DNA of 64,000 nt from an uncultured Dehalococcoidia bacterium (GTDB lineage: Bacteria; Chloroflexota; Dehalococcoidia; Lucifugimonadales; UBA3495). The position numbers were made by a program, and so were the translations under genes. This document shows positions 15,601 through 24,019 of this stretch, one piece after another (position 1 is the first letter of the stretch; each line of letters opens with the position of its first letter). The notes beneath the pieces are model-generated. The model had not been told where the DNA came from, made no database searches, and saw nothing but the letters and a program-made list of their open reading frames with translations. The stretch is taken from the NCBI GenBank assembly GCA_958295765.1, contig CATQHB010000002.1:524424-588423 (forward strand). Direction: 5' to 3'.

Positions 15601-16500
15601 ATGAGCTACATAAACATCCACGGAAAACCGGACATCCCGATTGAACACTTGATTATGGCCTTTGCCGGCTGGCCCGACGCGGGGGAGAGCGCCACCGCCA
15701 GCATCAAGTACCTGATGCGCCGGTTGGAAGCCACCAGGTTTGCCGAGATTGACCCGGAAGAGTTCTATGACTTTACCCAGGAACGCCCCCGCTCCAGCCG
15801 CACCCGGGACGGGCGGCGGCGGGTGCGCTGGCCGGCCAACGAGTTCTCCTATTGGGTCAACCCGGCGCCGGGCCAGTCCGCCACCGCCAAGGGCGCCCTC
15901 TTTTTTGTCGGCGTGGAGCCTAACCTGAAGTGGCGCACTTTTTCCGAAACTATCGCCAACCTGGCCCTGGATTTGGGGGTCAAGACTATTATTCACCTGG
16001 GGGCCTTGCTGGACGCCGTTCCCCATACCCGGGAAATCCGGCTGACCGGCTCCTCCACGCTGCCGGAGTTGCAGCAGGAGTTGGATTCGGCCAGCATCGG
16101 CACCTCCAACTATCAGGGGCCGACGGGAATCAGCACGGCGGTAATGGAGACTTGCACCAAGCGGGGAATGGGCTACACCTCCCTTTGGGGCCACACCTCC
16201 CACTACCTCCAGGCGGCGCCCAACTACCGGGTCAGCTACACCCTGGCCCAAACCCTGACCCGCCTGCTGGACTTGCCGGTGAACCTGGCCGAACTGCGGT
16301 CGGCCGCGGAGAAGTTCGACCGGGAAGTGGTGCAGGCCATCGGGAAAGACGACCAGTTGGCAAGCTACGTCAAGAAGCTGGAAGACCGCTACGATGAAAC
16401 TGTAACGACCAGTGAAATGCCGGAACCGGCCGACGTGGTACGGGAGTTAGAGCAGTTCCTCCGCTCCGAACAGCGGCGCAAACCCGGCGAACCGGGGTAG
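15601..16500 (+). CDS. PAC2 family protein
   Basis: 299 residues. The N-terminal half has the PAC2 (proteasome assembly chaperone 2-like) pattern: LIMAFAGWPDAGESATASIKYL, FFVGVEPNLKWRTF, TIIHLGALLDAVPHTREIRLTG, and GPTGISTAVMETC. The acidic C-terminus ends in a likely helical tail. In bacteria this family (often with ATP-grasp genes) has no established function. Followed 9 bases later by the endonuclease III gene. Confidence 0.9.
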   Translation: MSYINIHGKPDIPIEHLIMAFAGWPDAGESATASIKYLMRRLEATRFAEIDPEEFYDFTQERPRSSRTRDGRRRVRWPANEFSYWVNPAPGQSATAKGALFFVGVEPNLKWRTFSETIANLALDLGVKTIIHLGALLDAVPHTREIRLTGSSTLPELQQELDSASIGTSNYQGPTGISTAVMETCTKRGMGYTSLWGHTSHYLQAAPNYRVSYTLAQTLTRLLDLPVNLAELRSAAEKFDREVVQAIGKDDQLASYVKKLEDRYDETVTTSEMPEPADVVRELEQFLRSEQRRKPGEPG

Positions 16501-16509
16501 GCGGCTCCA

Positions 16510-17400
16510 GTGCCGCGCCCATTCCTGAAAAAATCGAGCAAGCAAGTGGCGACCAGAAAAGCGGCAACTAAAGCCGGGGCGACCGGCGGCAAGGAAACCA
16601 GGCCCGCCCCAAGGCGACGGGCCAGGAAAGCCGCGCCGCCGTCTATCGCCGTCGAAGAGGCCATCCGGCTGCTGACGGCGGAGTACGGGCCATTCCCCGA
16701 GGAACCCCGCCTCGACCCGATTCACGAACTCACCTTTACCATCCTCTCCCAGCACACTTCCGACATCAACTCGGAGCGGGCCTTTCGCAGCCTGATGCAG
16801 CGGTTCGGGACGCTGGAGGCGGTGGCCGCCGCGCCGGTCGAGGCGATTGAAGCCGCCATCAGCGTCGGCGGGCTGGCAAAGGTCAAAGCGCCCCGCATTA
16901 AGGAAGTGTTGACCCGGGTGCTGGAACTGAACGGCTCTCTTGACCTGTCCTTTCTGCGGGAGTTGCCCCTGGCCGAGGCCAAAGCCTGGCTGCGCCAGTT
17001 GCCCGGCATCGGCCCCAAGTCGGCGGGAATCATCCTCAGCTTTTCCCTGGGTATGCCGGCTATGGCGATTGACACCCACATTTACCGGGTTTGCCAACGG
17101 CTGGGGGTCATCGGCCCCAAAGTTTCGGCGGACAAGGCTCACGACCTGCTGGAGGCCGCCGTCGCGCCGGAACAGGTCTATCCCTTCCACGCCTCCTTTA
17201 TCAATCATGGCCGCCAGGTATGCAAGGCCCAGCGGCCCCGCTGTGCGGCGTGCATTGTCGCTTATGGCTGTCCCGCCCGCGCCCAATTCCTGGAATCCCC
17301 CGCCGGCCCGGCTGCTGAGGCCGTCGCTACCAAACCCCGCCGCCGCACCAAACCCGAACCCCGCCCCTCAGTTCCTCACGCCTACCCGGAAGGGAAATAA
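16510..17400 (+). CDS. nth: Endonuclease III (DNA glycosylase/AP lyase) with basic N-terminal tail
   Basis: 296 residues, longer than the ~210 of E. coli Nth because of a Lys/Arg-rich N-terminus (KKSSKQVATRKAATK, PRRRARKA) and a Pro/Arg-rich C-terminus. The helix-hairpin-helix LPGIGPKSAGIIL holds the catalytic lysine and AIDTHIYRV the aspartate. The 4Fe-4S loop has C-x6-C-x2-C-x5-C spacing (CKAQRPRCAACIVAYGC). It removes oxidised pyrimidines in base excision repair. Start is GTG 16510, 9 bases after the PAC2 stop; an internal start after the tail is possible. Confidence 0.92.
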   Translation: MPRPFLKKSSKQVATRKAATKAGATGGKETRPAPRRRARKAAPPSIAVEEAIRLLTAEYGPFPEEPRLDPIHELTFTILSQHTSDINSERAFRSLMQRFGTLEAVAAAPVEAIEAAISVGGLAKVKAPRIKEVLTRVLELNGSLDLSFLRELPLAEAKAWLRQLPGIGPKSAGIILSFSLGMPAMAIDTHIYRVCQRLGVIGPKVSADKAHDLLEAAVAPEQVYPFHASFINHGRQVCKAQRPRCAACIVAYGCPARAQFLESPAGPAAEAVATKPRRRTKPEPRPSVPHAYPEGK

Positions 17401-17612
17401 CGGCGGTTGGGGAAAACGCCGGTATCCCCAACACCAGGCTACCGTCATTCCAGCGCCGGAACGACGGAGTCTTGGGTTGTCCTGGTTAAAACGCGATTGC
17501 CCGGTATTTGGCGGGAGTGTATGGCGGCGCTGGTTCTCCCGGAGTATGATGTTACCCGCATAGGGGCAAGCCGGTACGGGCGCGGGGCCGGTAAGTTTCG
17601 GTAATATGGGGA

Positions 17613-20012
17613 ATGGGGAGATACGCCTTGACCAGTAACGGGAACGGCCGGCCGGGCTTGGCGCTGACCATGCGCGGTAAGAACATTTTTACAGGAGACT
17701 ACAACGCTACCTTCCGCCGGCTATTGCCGTTGCTGCTGCTCCTGCTGGCGCTGTCCACGGTGTTTCTGTTCGGCGGCGATCGGAGGCACTTCTACCGGGA
17801 CGGTCTCCACGACGTGGCATCTGCGGAACACCTGTCGGTGGCCGTGAACTTATCCCTTGAACACAACTTCCTGCTGTTCCAGCGTCAAACCCTGGATAAA
17901 GACGGCGCCCCGTCTTATGCTCCCTACAGTCGCTTTCCGATTGGCGGCTATGGTCTGGTCAAGCTGTCCACCCTGCCTTTCGGCGACGGCTTGACGGCGA
18001 AAATCTATGCCGCCCGGATGCTGTTTCTGCTCTTTTTTGTCGGCAGCGCCGTGCTGGCCTACCTGGCCCTCTGCCGCCTTGCCGACAACCGCTGGATTGC
18101 CTTAACCGCCACGCTGCTGGCGTTCTCTTCTTACTACCTGCTGCATTACAACGATATGCTCGCACCCGAAAACAGCCTCTCCCTTTTCGGCGTGCTGCTG
18201 ACTTTTCACGGCATGGTTCTTTTTGTCCAGGAAGGCCGTTTCCGGCAGTTGCCCATCAAGGCGTGCGCGGCGCTGCTGTTGGGCTGGCACGTCTATGCGC
18301 TGCTGCTGCCCTTTATCGTGCTTGGCCTGCTGATTGAGCTGAACCGGGCGCGCCGGCGGCCGGACTCTCCGCCGAGCTTGGCCGGTCAAATCGCCGGTCA
18401 AATCAAGGGCTGCGCCGCCGCGTTGCTGTTCAGCCGCTACTTGAGGCTGGGCGTCATCACCCTGCTTTTCGGAATAGCGGCGCTATCTTTCAACCTGGGC
18501 AACGAATATCGGGCGCTGGACGGGGCGGTGTCGCTGACGGAACTGCCTACGGTGCAATCAATGACCTATCGCTTTGGCGCGGATGACCGGTTCAATGACC
18601 GCTACGCCGCGGCGCTGGAATGGGGGAATTTCCTGGAAGATCAGTTCTACCGCCTCGCCAGGGCTACGCTGCCCTTCTCGGTCAGTCCCTTTGACAAATA
18701 CGGCGTCGCTACGGACCAGGACTACCCCGGCGTAATTGTCGGGGTGTTGGCGGCCGGCGCCGCCGCCCTCGGGCTGCTGTTTATCCGCCAGAAAATGCTG
18801 CTGGCAACCCTGGTGAGCGCCGGCTTCTGCTGGGCCGTGCCGATGCGCCATAACACCGCCTTCCATGAATTTGAGAGCGTCTTTTATATCGGCGTTCCGT
18901 TGGTCCTCTGCTTAATGGCGCTGGGGCGCCTGCGCGGGTTATTCGGCGGCTACCTGCTGGTCGGTATCGCCGGGGCCGCGCTGCTGGTTTTCGTTACTTC
19001 CAGCATCCAGATGGGGAGCGTTGGCAACGACCGGCAGGAGTCAGAAATTCAAGCGGCCGTCGTTGCCGATTTTGAGCGAATCAGGACGATAGTAGAGCCG
19101 GGGCAGAGCGTTTTCGTCCCGGTATATGGAAGTACCCCCGCCCACAGTCAGTTTCACGGCATGGATCATATAGTGGATTACTACCTTGCCGGAAGAGTGA
19201 TGGGACAAGGGTGGGATGATCGGTTCGCCTACAACTTTGTGGTCTTTGGACAAGGAATCGACATTCCCGCTATGCTGACGCCGGAAAACCGGCAGGTGTT
19301 TCTCTACCGCCGGAGTGATGACTACTCCGCGCAGATTGACGAACTGCTCGAAAAATCCGAACTGGTAATCCGTCGCGCTGGTCATTACGATGTGTATCGC
19401 AGCGGGAACCGGCTGATTTACGTCGGGAATGAAGGCGAGGACAGCGCCGCCCAATTCAGCCGGCAGGATATTCCGATAGTGGGTAAGCCTTTCAGCGTCT
19501 CGTTGTCCCCGTCCGTGCGCCGCGCGGGTGTCACCGACCGGGGCCGCTGGCAGTGGGAGCGGGGCAGCGACGCCGCCGGCTGGAACAACGTCCCCGGCTC
19601 ACTCCCGAGTCCCACCTACCGCTACACGCCCACCGCCGGGGATGAGGGGTATCAACTGCGGGCCTCGGTGGACTACACCGACCCCCAGGGCAATCGGGTC
19701 AAGGCGATGACCGCGCCCTCCCTGCCGGTGCTGCCAGCGCCCCCGCCGGGGGCTGCCGCTGACTTCATATTTTTCTTGCAGGTCATCCCGGCTGACGGGG
19801 CCGACCTTCCCGACCACCGCCAGCAGTACGGGTTCGACAACCTCAACTTCCGCTTCGACGACTACGCGCTGCCGCTAACCGACCGCCCCATAGCCGTGCG
19901 CCAGCTTCCCGACTATGCCATCGCCTCCATCCGAACCGGCCAGTCCGTAACCGTGGGCGGCGTCGGCAACTACCTCTGGGAGGGGGAGTTTCCTTTTAAT
20001 GGGGCAGAATGA
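17613..20012 (+). CDS. Large polytopic membrane protein with extracytoplasmic Ig-like C-terminal domain
   Basis: 799 residues. Around ten hydrophobic helices (residues ~30-480) with long loops resemble GT-C glycosyltransferases in general shape, but I cannot point to a catalytic motif with confidence. A soluble region follows, then a beta-rich module at ~630-710 (GRWQWERGSDAAGWNNVPG, YRYTPTAGDEGYQLRASVDY) of the kind repeated in Chloroflexota surface proteins. The C-terminus overlaps the next gene's start by 4 bases (ATGA). Function unknown; a surface-glycan role is a guess. Confidence 0.75.
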   Translation: MGRYALTSNGNGRPGLALTMRGKNIFTGDYNATFRRLLPLLLLLLALSTVFLFGGDRRHFYRDGLHDVASAEHLSVAVNLSLEHNFLLFQRQTLDKDGAPSYAPYSRFPIGGYGLVKLSTLPFGDGLTAKIYAARMLFLLFFVGSAVLAYLALCRLADNRWIALTATLLAFSSYYLLHYNDMLAPENSLSLFGVLLTFHGMVLFVQEGRFRQLPIKACAALLLGWHVYALLLPFIVLGLLIELNRARRRPDSPPSLAGQIAGQIKGCAAALLFSRYLRLGVITLLFGIAALSFNLGNEYRALDGAVSLTELPTVQSMTYRFGADDRFNDRYAAALEWGNFLEDQFYRLARATLPFSVSPFDKYGVATDQDYPGVIVGVLAAGAAALGLLFIRQKMLLATLVSAGFCWAVPMRHNTAFHEFESVFYIGVPLVLCLMALGRLRGLFGGYLLVGIAGAALLVFVTSSIQMGSVGNDRQESEIQAAVVADFERIRTIVEPGQSVFVPVYGSTPAHSQFHGMDHIVDYYLAGRVMGQGWDDRFAYNFVVFGQGIDIPAMLTPENRQVFLYRRSDDYSAQIDELLEKSELVIRRAGHYDVYRSGNRLIYVGNEGEDSAAQFSRQDIPIVGKPFSVSLSPSVRRAGVTDRGRWQWERGSDAAGWNNVPGSLPSPTYRYTPTAGDEGYQLRASVDYTDPQGNRVKAMTAPSLPVLPAPPPGAAADFIFFLQVIPADGADLPDHRQQYGFDNLNFRFDDYALPLTDRPIAVRQLPDYAIASIRTGQSVTVGGVGNYLWEGEFPFNGAE

Positions 20013-22900
20013 GGGAGGCGGAAACCGCCGAGTTTCCCCCCGGCCCGGCCCGAACCCTGGGCAAGGAGGAGCACGTCATCCGCCTCATCACCCGGCTGAT
20101 GTTCGTCTGGTTCATCAAGGAGAAGGGGCTGGTCGCCGCCGACCTGTTTATTGAGAATCAAGTAGCGCAACTGCTGAAGGACTATGACCGGGCACAGGGC
20201 GACTCCTACTACCGGGCCGTGCTGCAAAACCTGTTCTTTGCCACCCTGAACACCGAAATCCGAAACCGCCGGTTCAGCCGGGGAACCAACGCCGACCACC
20301 GCAACTTTTCCGTCTATCGCTACCGGAAGGAAATGGCCCAGCCGGAGCAGCTGAAGGAACTGTTCGCTCAAACCCCCTTCATCAACGGCGGGCTGTTCGA
20401 CTGCCTGGACAGCTTTGACTCCACCAGAGACGGCGGCGTCCGGGTGGACTGCTTTACCGACGTCCCCGGGCAGCGGGCCGGCTACTCCATCCCCAACCGC
20501 CTGCTCTTTGGCGACCCCTACAATCCCGACGTTGACCCCGGCCTGATTGACCTGTTCCACGGCTACAAGTTCACCGTGGAGGAGAACACCCCCACCGAGC
20601 AGGAGGTGGCCCTGGACCCGGAGTTGCTGGGCAAGGTCTTTGAGAACCTGCTGGCCGCCGTCAACCCGGAAACCCGCCTCACCGCCCGCAAGGAGACCGG
20701 CTCTTACTACACCCCCCGGGCCGTGGTGGACTATATGGTGGACGAGGCCCTGGTAGCGGCCCTGGCTCAAAAGGCGGCGCCCGAGGACGGGGACGTTGCC
20801 GAATGGCATACCCGCCTGCGCGCCCTGCTGGACTACGCCGCCGCCGAAACCCGGTTCACCCCCACCGAGCGGGCGGCCATCGTCGGCGCCATCGCCGGCC
20901 TGCGGGCATTGGATCCCGCCGTCGGTTCCGGCGCCTTCCCGATGGGCATCCTGCACAAGCTCACCCTGGCCCTGCACCGCCTGGACTCCGGCAACAAACT
21001 ATGGGAGGCCCTGCAAAAGGAACGGGCCGGCCAGCGCGCCAAAACCGCCTTCAACATCGCCGACCGGACGGAACGGGACGCCGAGTTGCAGGAAATCAGC
21101 GAAACCTTTGAGCGCTATCGCAACTCCGACTTCGGGCGCAAGCTCTATCTCATCCAGAACAGCATCTACGGCGTGGACGTGCAGCCCATCGCCATCCAGA
21201 TTGCCAAGCTGCGGTTCTTTATCTCCCTGACCATTGAGCAGGAACCCAACCGCGACCCCGGCGGCGACCCCGGCGACCCCGACCGCCCCGGCTACAACTA
21301 CGGCATCCGGCCCCTGCCCAACCTGGAAACCCGGTTCGTGGCGGCGGACACCCTGCGCGCCCTGGAAAAGCCGGCCCAAATACCGCTCCGGACCGCGGAA
21401 GTCCAACGCCTGGAGGGGGAACTGGCCGCCAACCGGGAGCGGCACTTCCACGCCAACAACCGGGTTGACAAGCTGGCCTACCAGAAGCAGTACAAACAAC
21501 TCCGCCTGGAAATAGGGGAGGCCCTGCGAAACGTCGATTTCCCCGCCGCCGCCGCCGAACAGGTCGCCGCCTGGGATCCCTTCGACCAGAACGCCGACCC
21601 GGCCGGCTGGTTCGACCCGGAGTATATGTTCGGCGTGGCCGACGGGTTCGACATCGTGATTGGCAACCCGCCGTATATTCAGTTGCAGAAAGAGGGCGGC
21701 CGGCTGGCTAATCGCTACCAGGACGCCGGGTATCAGACCTTCGCCCGCACCGGCGACATCTACCAGCTTTTCTACGAAAGGGGCTGCCAACTGCTCACCC
21801 CGGCCCGGGGCCTGCTGGCCTACATCACGTCCAACAGTTGGCTCAAGGCCGAATACGGCAAATCCACCCGCCGCTACTTTGCCGAAAATCACCCGCCGCT
21901 GAGTCTGCTGGAAATGGGCAAGGATGTTTTTGAGAGCGCCATCGTGGACTCCTGCGTGCTGATTGCCCACGCCGGCCGGCGCAATGGGGTCGCCAGAGCC
22001 GTTGACCTGGACAAACTGGCGGTCAAGGACTTCCCGCCCGAGGAAAGCCTATGGGGAGAATTGCGTCCCGACGGCGAAAAGCCGTGGGTCGCACTGTCGG
22101 CCACCGAGCGGGCCGTAATGGACAAAATGGAAAAGGCAGGAACGCCGCTGAAAGAGTGGGATGTTTCTATCTATCGCGGAATTCTTACCGGCTACAACAA
22201 CGCTTTCATCATTGATGATGACACCCGGCAGGCGTTGATTGCCGCCGACCCGAAATCGGCAGAGATTATCAAACCAGTCCTGAGAGGGAGAGATATTCAG
22301 CGTTGGCAAGCGCGGTGGGCGGGGTTGTACCTGATTGACACGAACAACGGCTACGGCGACGTTGCGGCAGTGAACGTCGCAGACTACCCGGCGGTGCAAG
22401 CTTACCTGGATGGCTTTTACCCCCAGTTGGCAAAGCGTCAGGACAAGGGGGCTACGCCGTACAATCTGCGTAGCTGCGCTTACTACGCAGACTTTGCCAA
22501 AGAAAAGTTAGTTTGGATCGAACTGGTTGAAAGCGGTAGGTTTGCCTATGACGACAGCGGGATATGTTGCGAAGTAAGCACGTTTATTATGACCGGGGGT
22601 AGTCTGAAATACCTTTGCGCGGTGCTCAATTCGACGTTGGTTCGCTGGTTTCTGCAACAGACGGCGCCGACGTCGGGCATGGGGGTATTTCGCTGGAAAA
22701 AGGTATATGTGGAGAGTCTGCCCATCCCAAGAATCAGCGGGGCGAGGCAGCGCCCGTTCATCCGGCTGGTGGAGCGGATACTGGCGGCGAAAGGGAGCAA
22801 CCCGGCGGCGGACACCAGCGGCGAGGAGGCGGAGCTGGACCGCCTGGTGTACGCCCTGTACGGCCTGACGGCCGAGGAGGCGGGGGCGGTGGGGGGTTAG
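20009..22900 (+). CDS. Eco57I-type DNA methyltransferase (type IIG / PglX-like), apparently short at N-terminus
   Basis: 963 residues. SAM-binding motif I is ALDPAVGSGAFPMGIL (about residue 300); the adenine-N6 methyltransferase motif IV is IVIGNPPY (about 550-557). TGSYYTPRAVVDYMV and YGVDVQPIAIQIAKLRF are also typical. The C-terminus (PLPRI-like, AAEEAGAV end) matches the target-recognition end of this family. Sequence homologous to the family starts almost at residue 1 (EEHVIRLITRLMFVWFIKEK), where I recall relatives having 100-200 further residues before it, including any nuclease part. ATG 20009 overlaps the upstream stop. Probably a methylase or a remnant of a bifunctional enzyme. Confidence 0.85.
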   Translation: MREAETAEFPPGPARTLGKEEHVIRLITRLMFVWFIKEKGLVAADLFIENQVAQLLKDYDRAQGDSYYRAVLQNLFFATLNTEIRNRRFSRGTNADHRNFSVYRYRKEMAQPEQLKELFAQTPFINGGLFDCLDSFDSTRDGGVRVDCFTDVPGQRAGYSIPNRLLFGDPYNPDVDPGLIDLFHGYKFTVEENTPTEQEVALDPELLGKVFENLLAAVNPETRLTARKETGSYYTPRAVVDYMVDEALVAALAQKAAPEDGDVAEWHTRLRALLDYAAAETRFTPTERAAIVGAIAGLRALDPAVGSGAFPMGILHKLTLALHRLDSGNKLWEALQKERAGQRAKTAFNIADRTERDAELQEISETFERYRNSDFGRKLYLIQNSIYGVDVQPIAIQIAKLRFFISLTIEQEPNRDPGGDPGDPDRPGYNYGIRPLPNLETRFVAADTLRALEKPAQIPLRTAEVQRLEGELAANRERHFHANNRVDKLAYQKQYKQLRLEIGEALRNVDFPAAAAEQVAAWDPFDQNADPAGWFDPEYMFGVADGFDIVIGNPPYIQLQKEGGRLANRYQDAGYQTFARTGDIYQLFYERGCQLLTPARGLLAYITSNSWLKAEYGKSTRRYFAENHPPLSLLEMGKDVFESAIVDSCVLIAHAGRRNGVARAVDLDKLAVKDFPPEESLWGELRPDGEKPWVALSATERAVMDKMEKAGTPLKEWDVSIYRGILTGYNNAFIIDDDTRQALIAADPKSAEIIKPVLRGRDIQRWQARWAGLYLIDTNNGYGDVAAVNVADYPAVQAYLDGFYPQLAKRQDKGATPYNLRSCAYYADFAKEKLVWIELVESGRFAYDDSGICCEVSTFIMTGGSLKYLCAVLNSTLVRWFLQQTAPTSGMGVFRWKKVYVESLPIPRISGARQRPFIRLVERILAAKGSNPAADTSGEEAELDRLVYALYGLTAEEAGAVGG

Positions 22901-22939
22901 GGGGGGTGGGGGTGTATAATGGGGGGAGTGGGGGTAACC

Positions 22940-23620
22940 ATGATAGAGCGTTCAATCACGATAAGGTACTGGTTAGCGCTCGCCCTGATAGCTTGCATGG
23001 GTTTAGCATTGGTCATCCTTGACCAATTCACACCGGTTGCGCCAGGAATGTTTTTGGAAATGGCCCTGTCGCAAAAGCATACCCTTTTGCTGGTGCTTGC
23101 AGCTCAGGCGGCGCTGATTTTCGTCCTGAAGTCAAATATAGCCGACGGGCCAATCCCGAAAACGGCTACCATCATAGCTGCGATGACGATCTTTGCTGCC
23201 GAGCTAGGCCAACTCGACCAAAGCCTCCCGACGGGAATACGGGTATCAGCAGTTATTCTGGTTCCCATCGGGATAGCCATAACCAACGTAATTCCACTCC
23301 CCAGGACTGTGCTGGCATGGTTAGTGGTGATTTTTTTAGGTTCCGTTGCATTACTTGCATTGGTCTGGATAGTAGCAAGTACAAGGTTAGGGCTGTTCTT
23401 AGCGATCTTTTTGGGCGGATACTTGGTAGTCCTGATACTCGCAGCCTTGGTGGTGGCATCGTTCATTCTAATTATGGTTACTGGATTCGGACTACTCGCA
23501 GTGGTGCAAGGGCGAAATACGCGGCCACGTCGTTATCTGAAGTACCCCCAACGCCCCGCCGTTCACCGGCCAGCACGGAACGCTGCTGGCCGGGGCCAAC
23601 GGCGCCGGCGCCGGGGGTAA
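22940..23620 (+). CDS. Small polytopic membrane protein, possible 3' frameshift
   Basis: About 226 residues with six hydrophobic helices (for example YWLALALIACMGLALVIL, HTLLLVLAAQAALIFVL, LAWLVVIFLGSVALLALVWIV). A TATAAT sits at 22915-22920 upstream. The last ~35 residues are Arg/Pro-rich (RRYLKYPQRP onward) and look out of frame: removing one C from the run at 23544-23548 gives NAPPFTGQHGTLLAG... ending at 23651 in GQSDFLKWI, a far more protein-like tail. Function unknown. Confidence 0.6.
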   Translation: MIERSITIRYWLALALIACMGLALVILDQFTPVAPGMFLEMALSQKHTLLLVLAAQAALIFVLKSNIADGPIPKTATIIAAMTIFAAELGQLDQSLPTGIRVSAVILVPIGIAITNVIPLPRTVLAWLVVIFLGSVALLALVWIVASTRLGLFLAIFLGGYLVVLILAALVVASFILIMVTGFGLLAVVQGRNTRPRRYLKYPQRPAVHRPARNAAGRGQRRRRRG

Positions 23621-23673
23621 GGGCCAAAGCGACTTTCTGAAATGGATTTGACTAATGAGTTTGCAAAACTCTC

Positions 23674-23702
23674 TTGCATAACCCCGTCCGAAGTGATACG
23701 GT
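23674..23702 (+). promoter_or_regulatory. Promoter of tandem RNA unit 1
   Basis: TTGCAT (23674-23679), 17-base spacer, extended -10 TGA-TACGGT (23694-23702). Same geometry as the promoters of units 2 and 3, though the -35 is weaker. Confidence 0.4.
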
Positions 23703-23708
23703 GGTCAG

Positions 23709-23769
23709 TGCCGTACCCCGGGTAATCCTCTTATCGCTTTCGGGTGGTAATGATCCCGGGGGGTTTTTT
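23709..23769 (+). ncRNA. Candidate small RNA, tandem copy 1
   Basis: Predicted start is about 13 bases before an outer stem CCCCGGG (23716-23722) pairing with CCCGGGG (23755-23761). An internal loop with TCCTC (23726-23730) leads to an inner stem TTATC/GGTAA (23731-23735 with 23746-23750). Ends in six T (23764-23769). The inner stem keeps pairing by a U-G where copies 2 and 3 have C-G. Confidence 0.5.
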
Positions 23770-23781
23770 ATCCCGGGGATT

Positions 23782-23787
23782 TTGACA
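23782..23787 (+). promoter_or_regulatory. Promoter of tandem RNA unit 2 (-35; -10 at 23805-23810)
   Basis: Perfect -35 TTGACA (23782-23787), spacer of 17, extended -10 TGT-TACATT (23802-23810). The hairpin begins 11 bases after the -10. Confidence 0.6.
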
Positions 23788-23816
23788 GATCCTTGTACCT
23801 ATGTTACATTCTGATG

Positions 23817-23876
23817 GTAAGCCCCGGGGTGTCCTCTTACCGGTTTTGCCGGTAATGATCCCGGGGCGGTGCTTTT
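23817..23876 (+). ncRNA. Candidate small RNA, tandem copy 2
   Basis: Outer stem CCCCGGG (23822-23828) with CCCGGGG (23860-23866); conserved internal-loop TCCTC (23832-23836); 7-bp inner stem TTACCGG (23837-23843) with CCGGTAA (23849-23855) and a UUUUG loop; TTTT at 23873-23876. It has its own consensus promoter. No open frame of note crosses it. Function unknown. Confidence 0.55.
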
Positions 23877-23890
23877 CCTGGTACTTCTGA

Positions 23891-23919
23891 TTGACATTTC
23901 AGCCAACTTTTGTTAGGCT
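23891..23919 (+). promoter_or_regulatory. Promoter of tandem RNA unit 3
   Basis: TTGACA (23891-23896), 17-base spacer, extended -10 TGT-TAGGCT (23911-23919). The hairpin again begins 11 bases after the -10; successive -10 elements in the array are 108 and 109 bases apart. Confidence 0.6.
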
Positions 23920-23925
23920 GGCAAT

Positions 23926-23984
23926 GTAGGCCCCGGATCGTCCTCTTACCGCTTTTGCCGGTAATGGCGCCGGGGTAATGTTTT
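23926..23984 (+). ncRNA. Candidate small RNA, tandem copy 3
   Basis: Outer stem CCCCGG (23931-23936) with CCGGGG (23970-23975), internal-loop TCCTC (23941-23945), inner stem TTACCG (23946-23951) with CGGTAA (23959-23964), then TTTT at 23981-23984. Flanking sequences between copies differ, so only promoter and hairpin are conserved. Confidence 0.55.
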
Positions 23985-24019
23985 CTACGGCTTCCCCAGA
24001 CTATCGCCTACCCCCACCT

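Noticed and set aside
23714-23984. Hairpins as plain transcription terminators of the upstream membrane gene
   Set aside because: Each has its own well-formed promoter and a conserved internal loop, which a terminator would not need. Kept as small RNA candidates, but a terminator role for copy 1 cannot be excluded.
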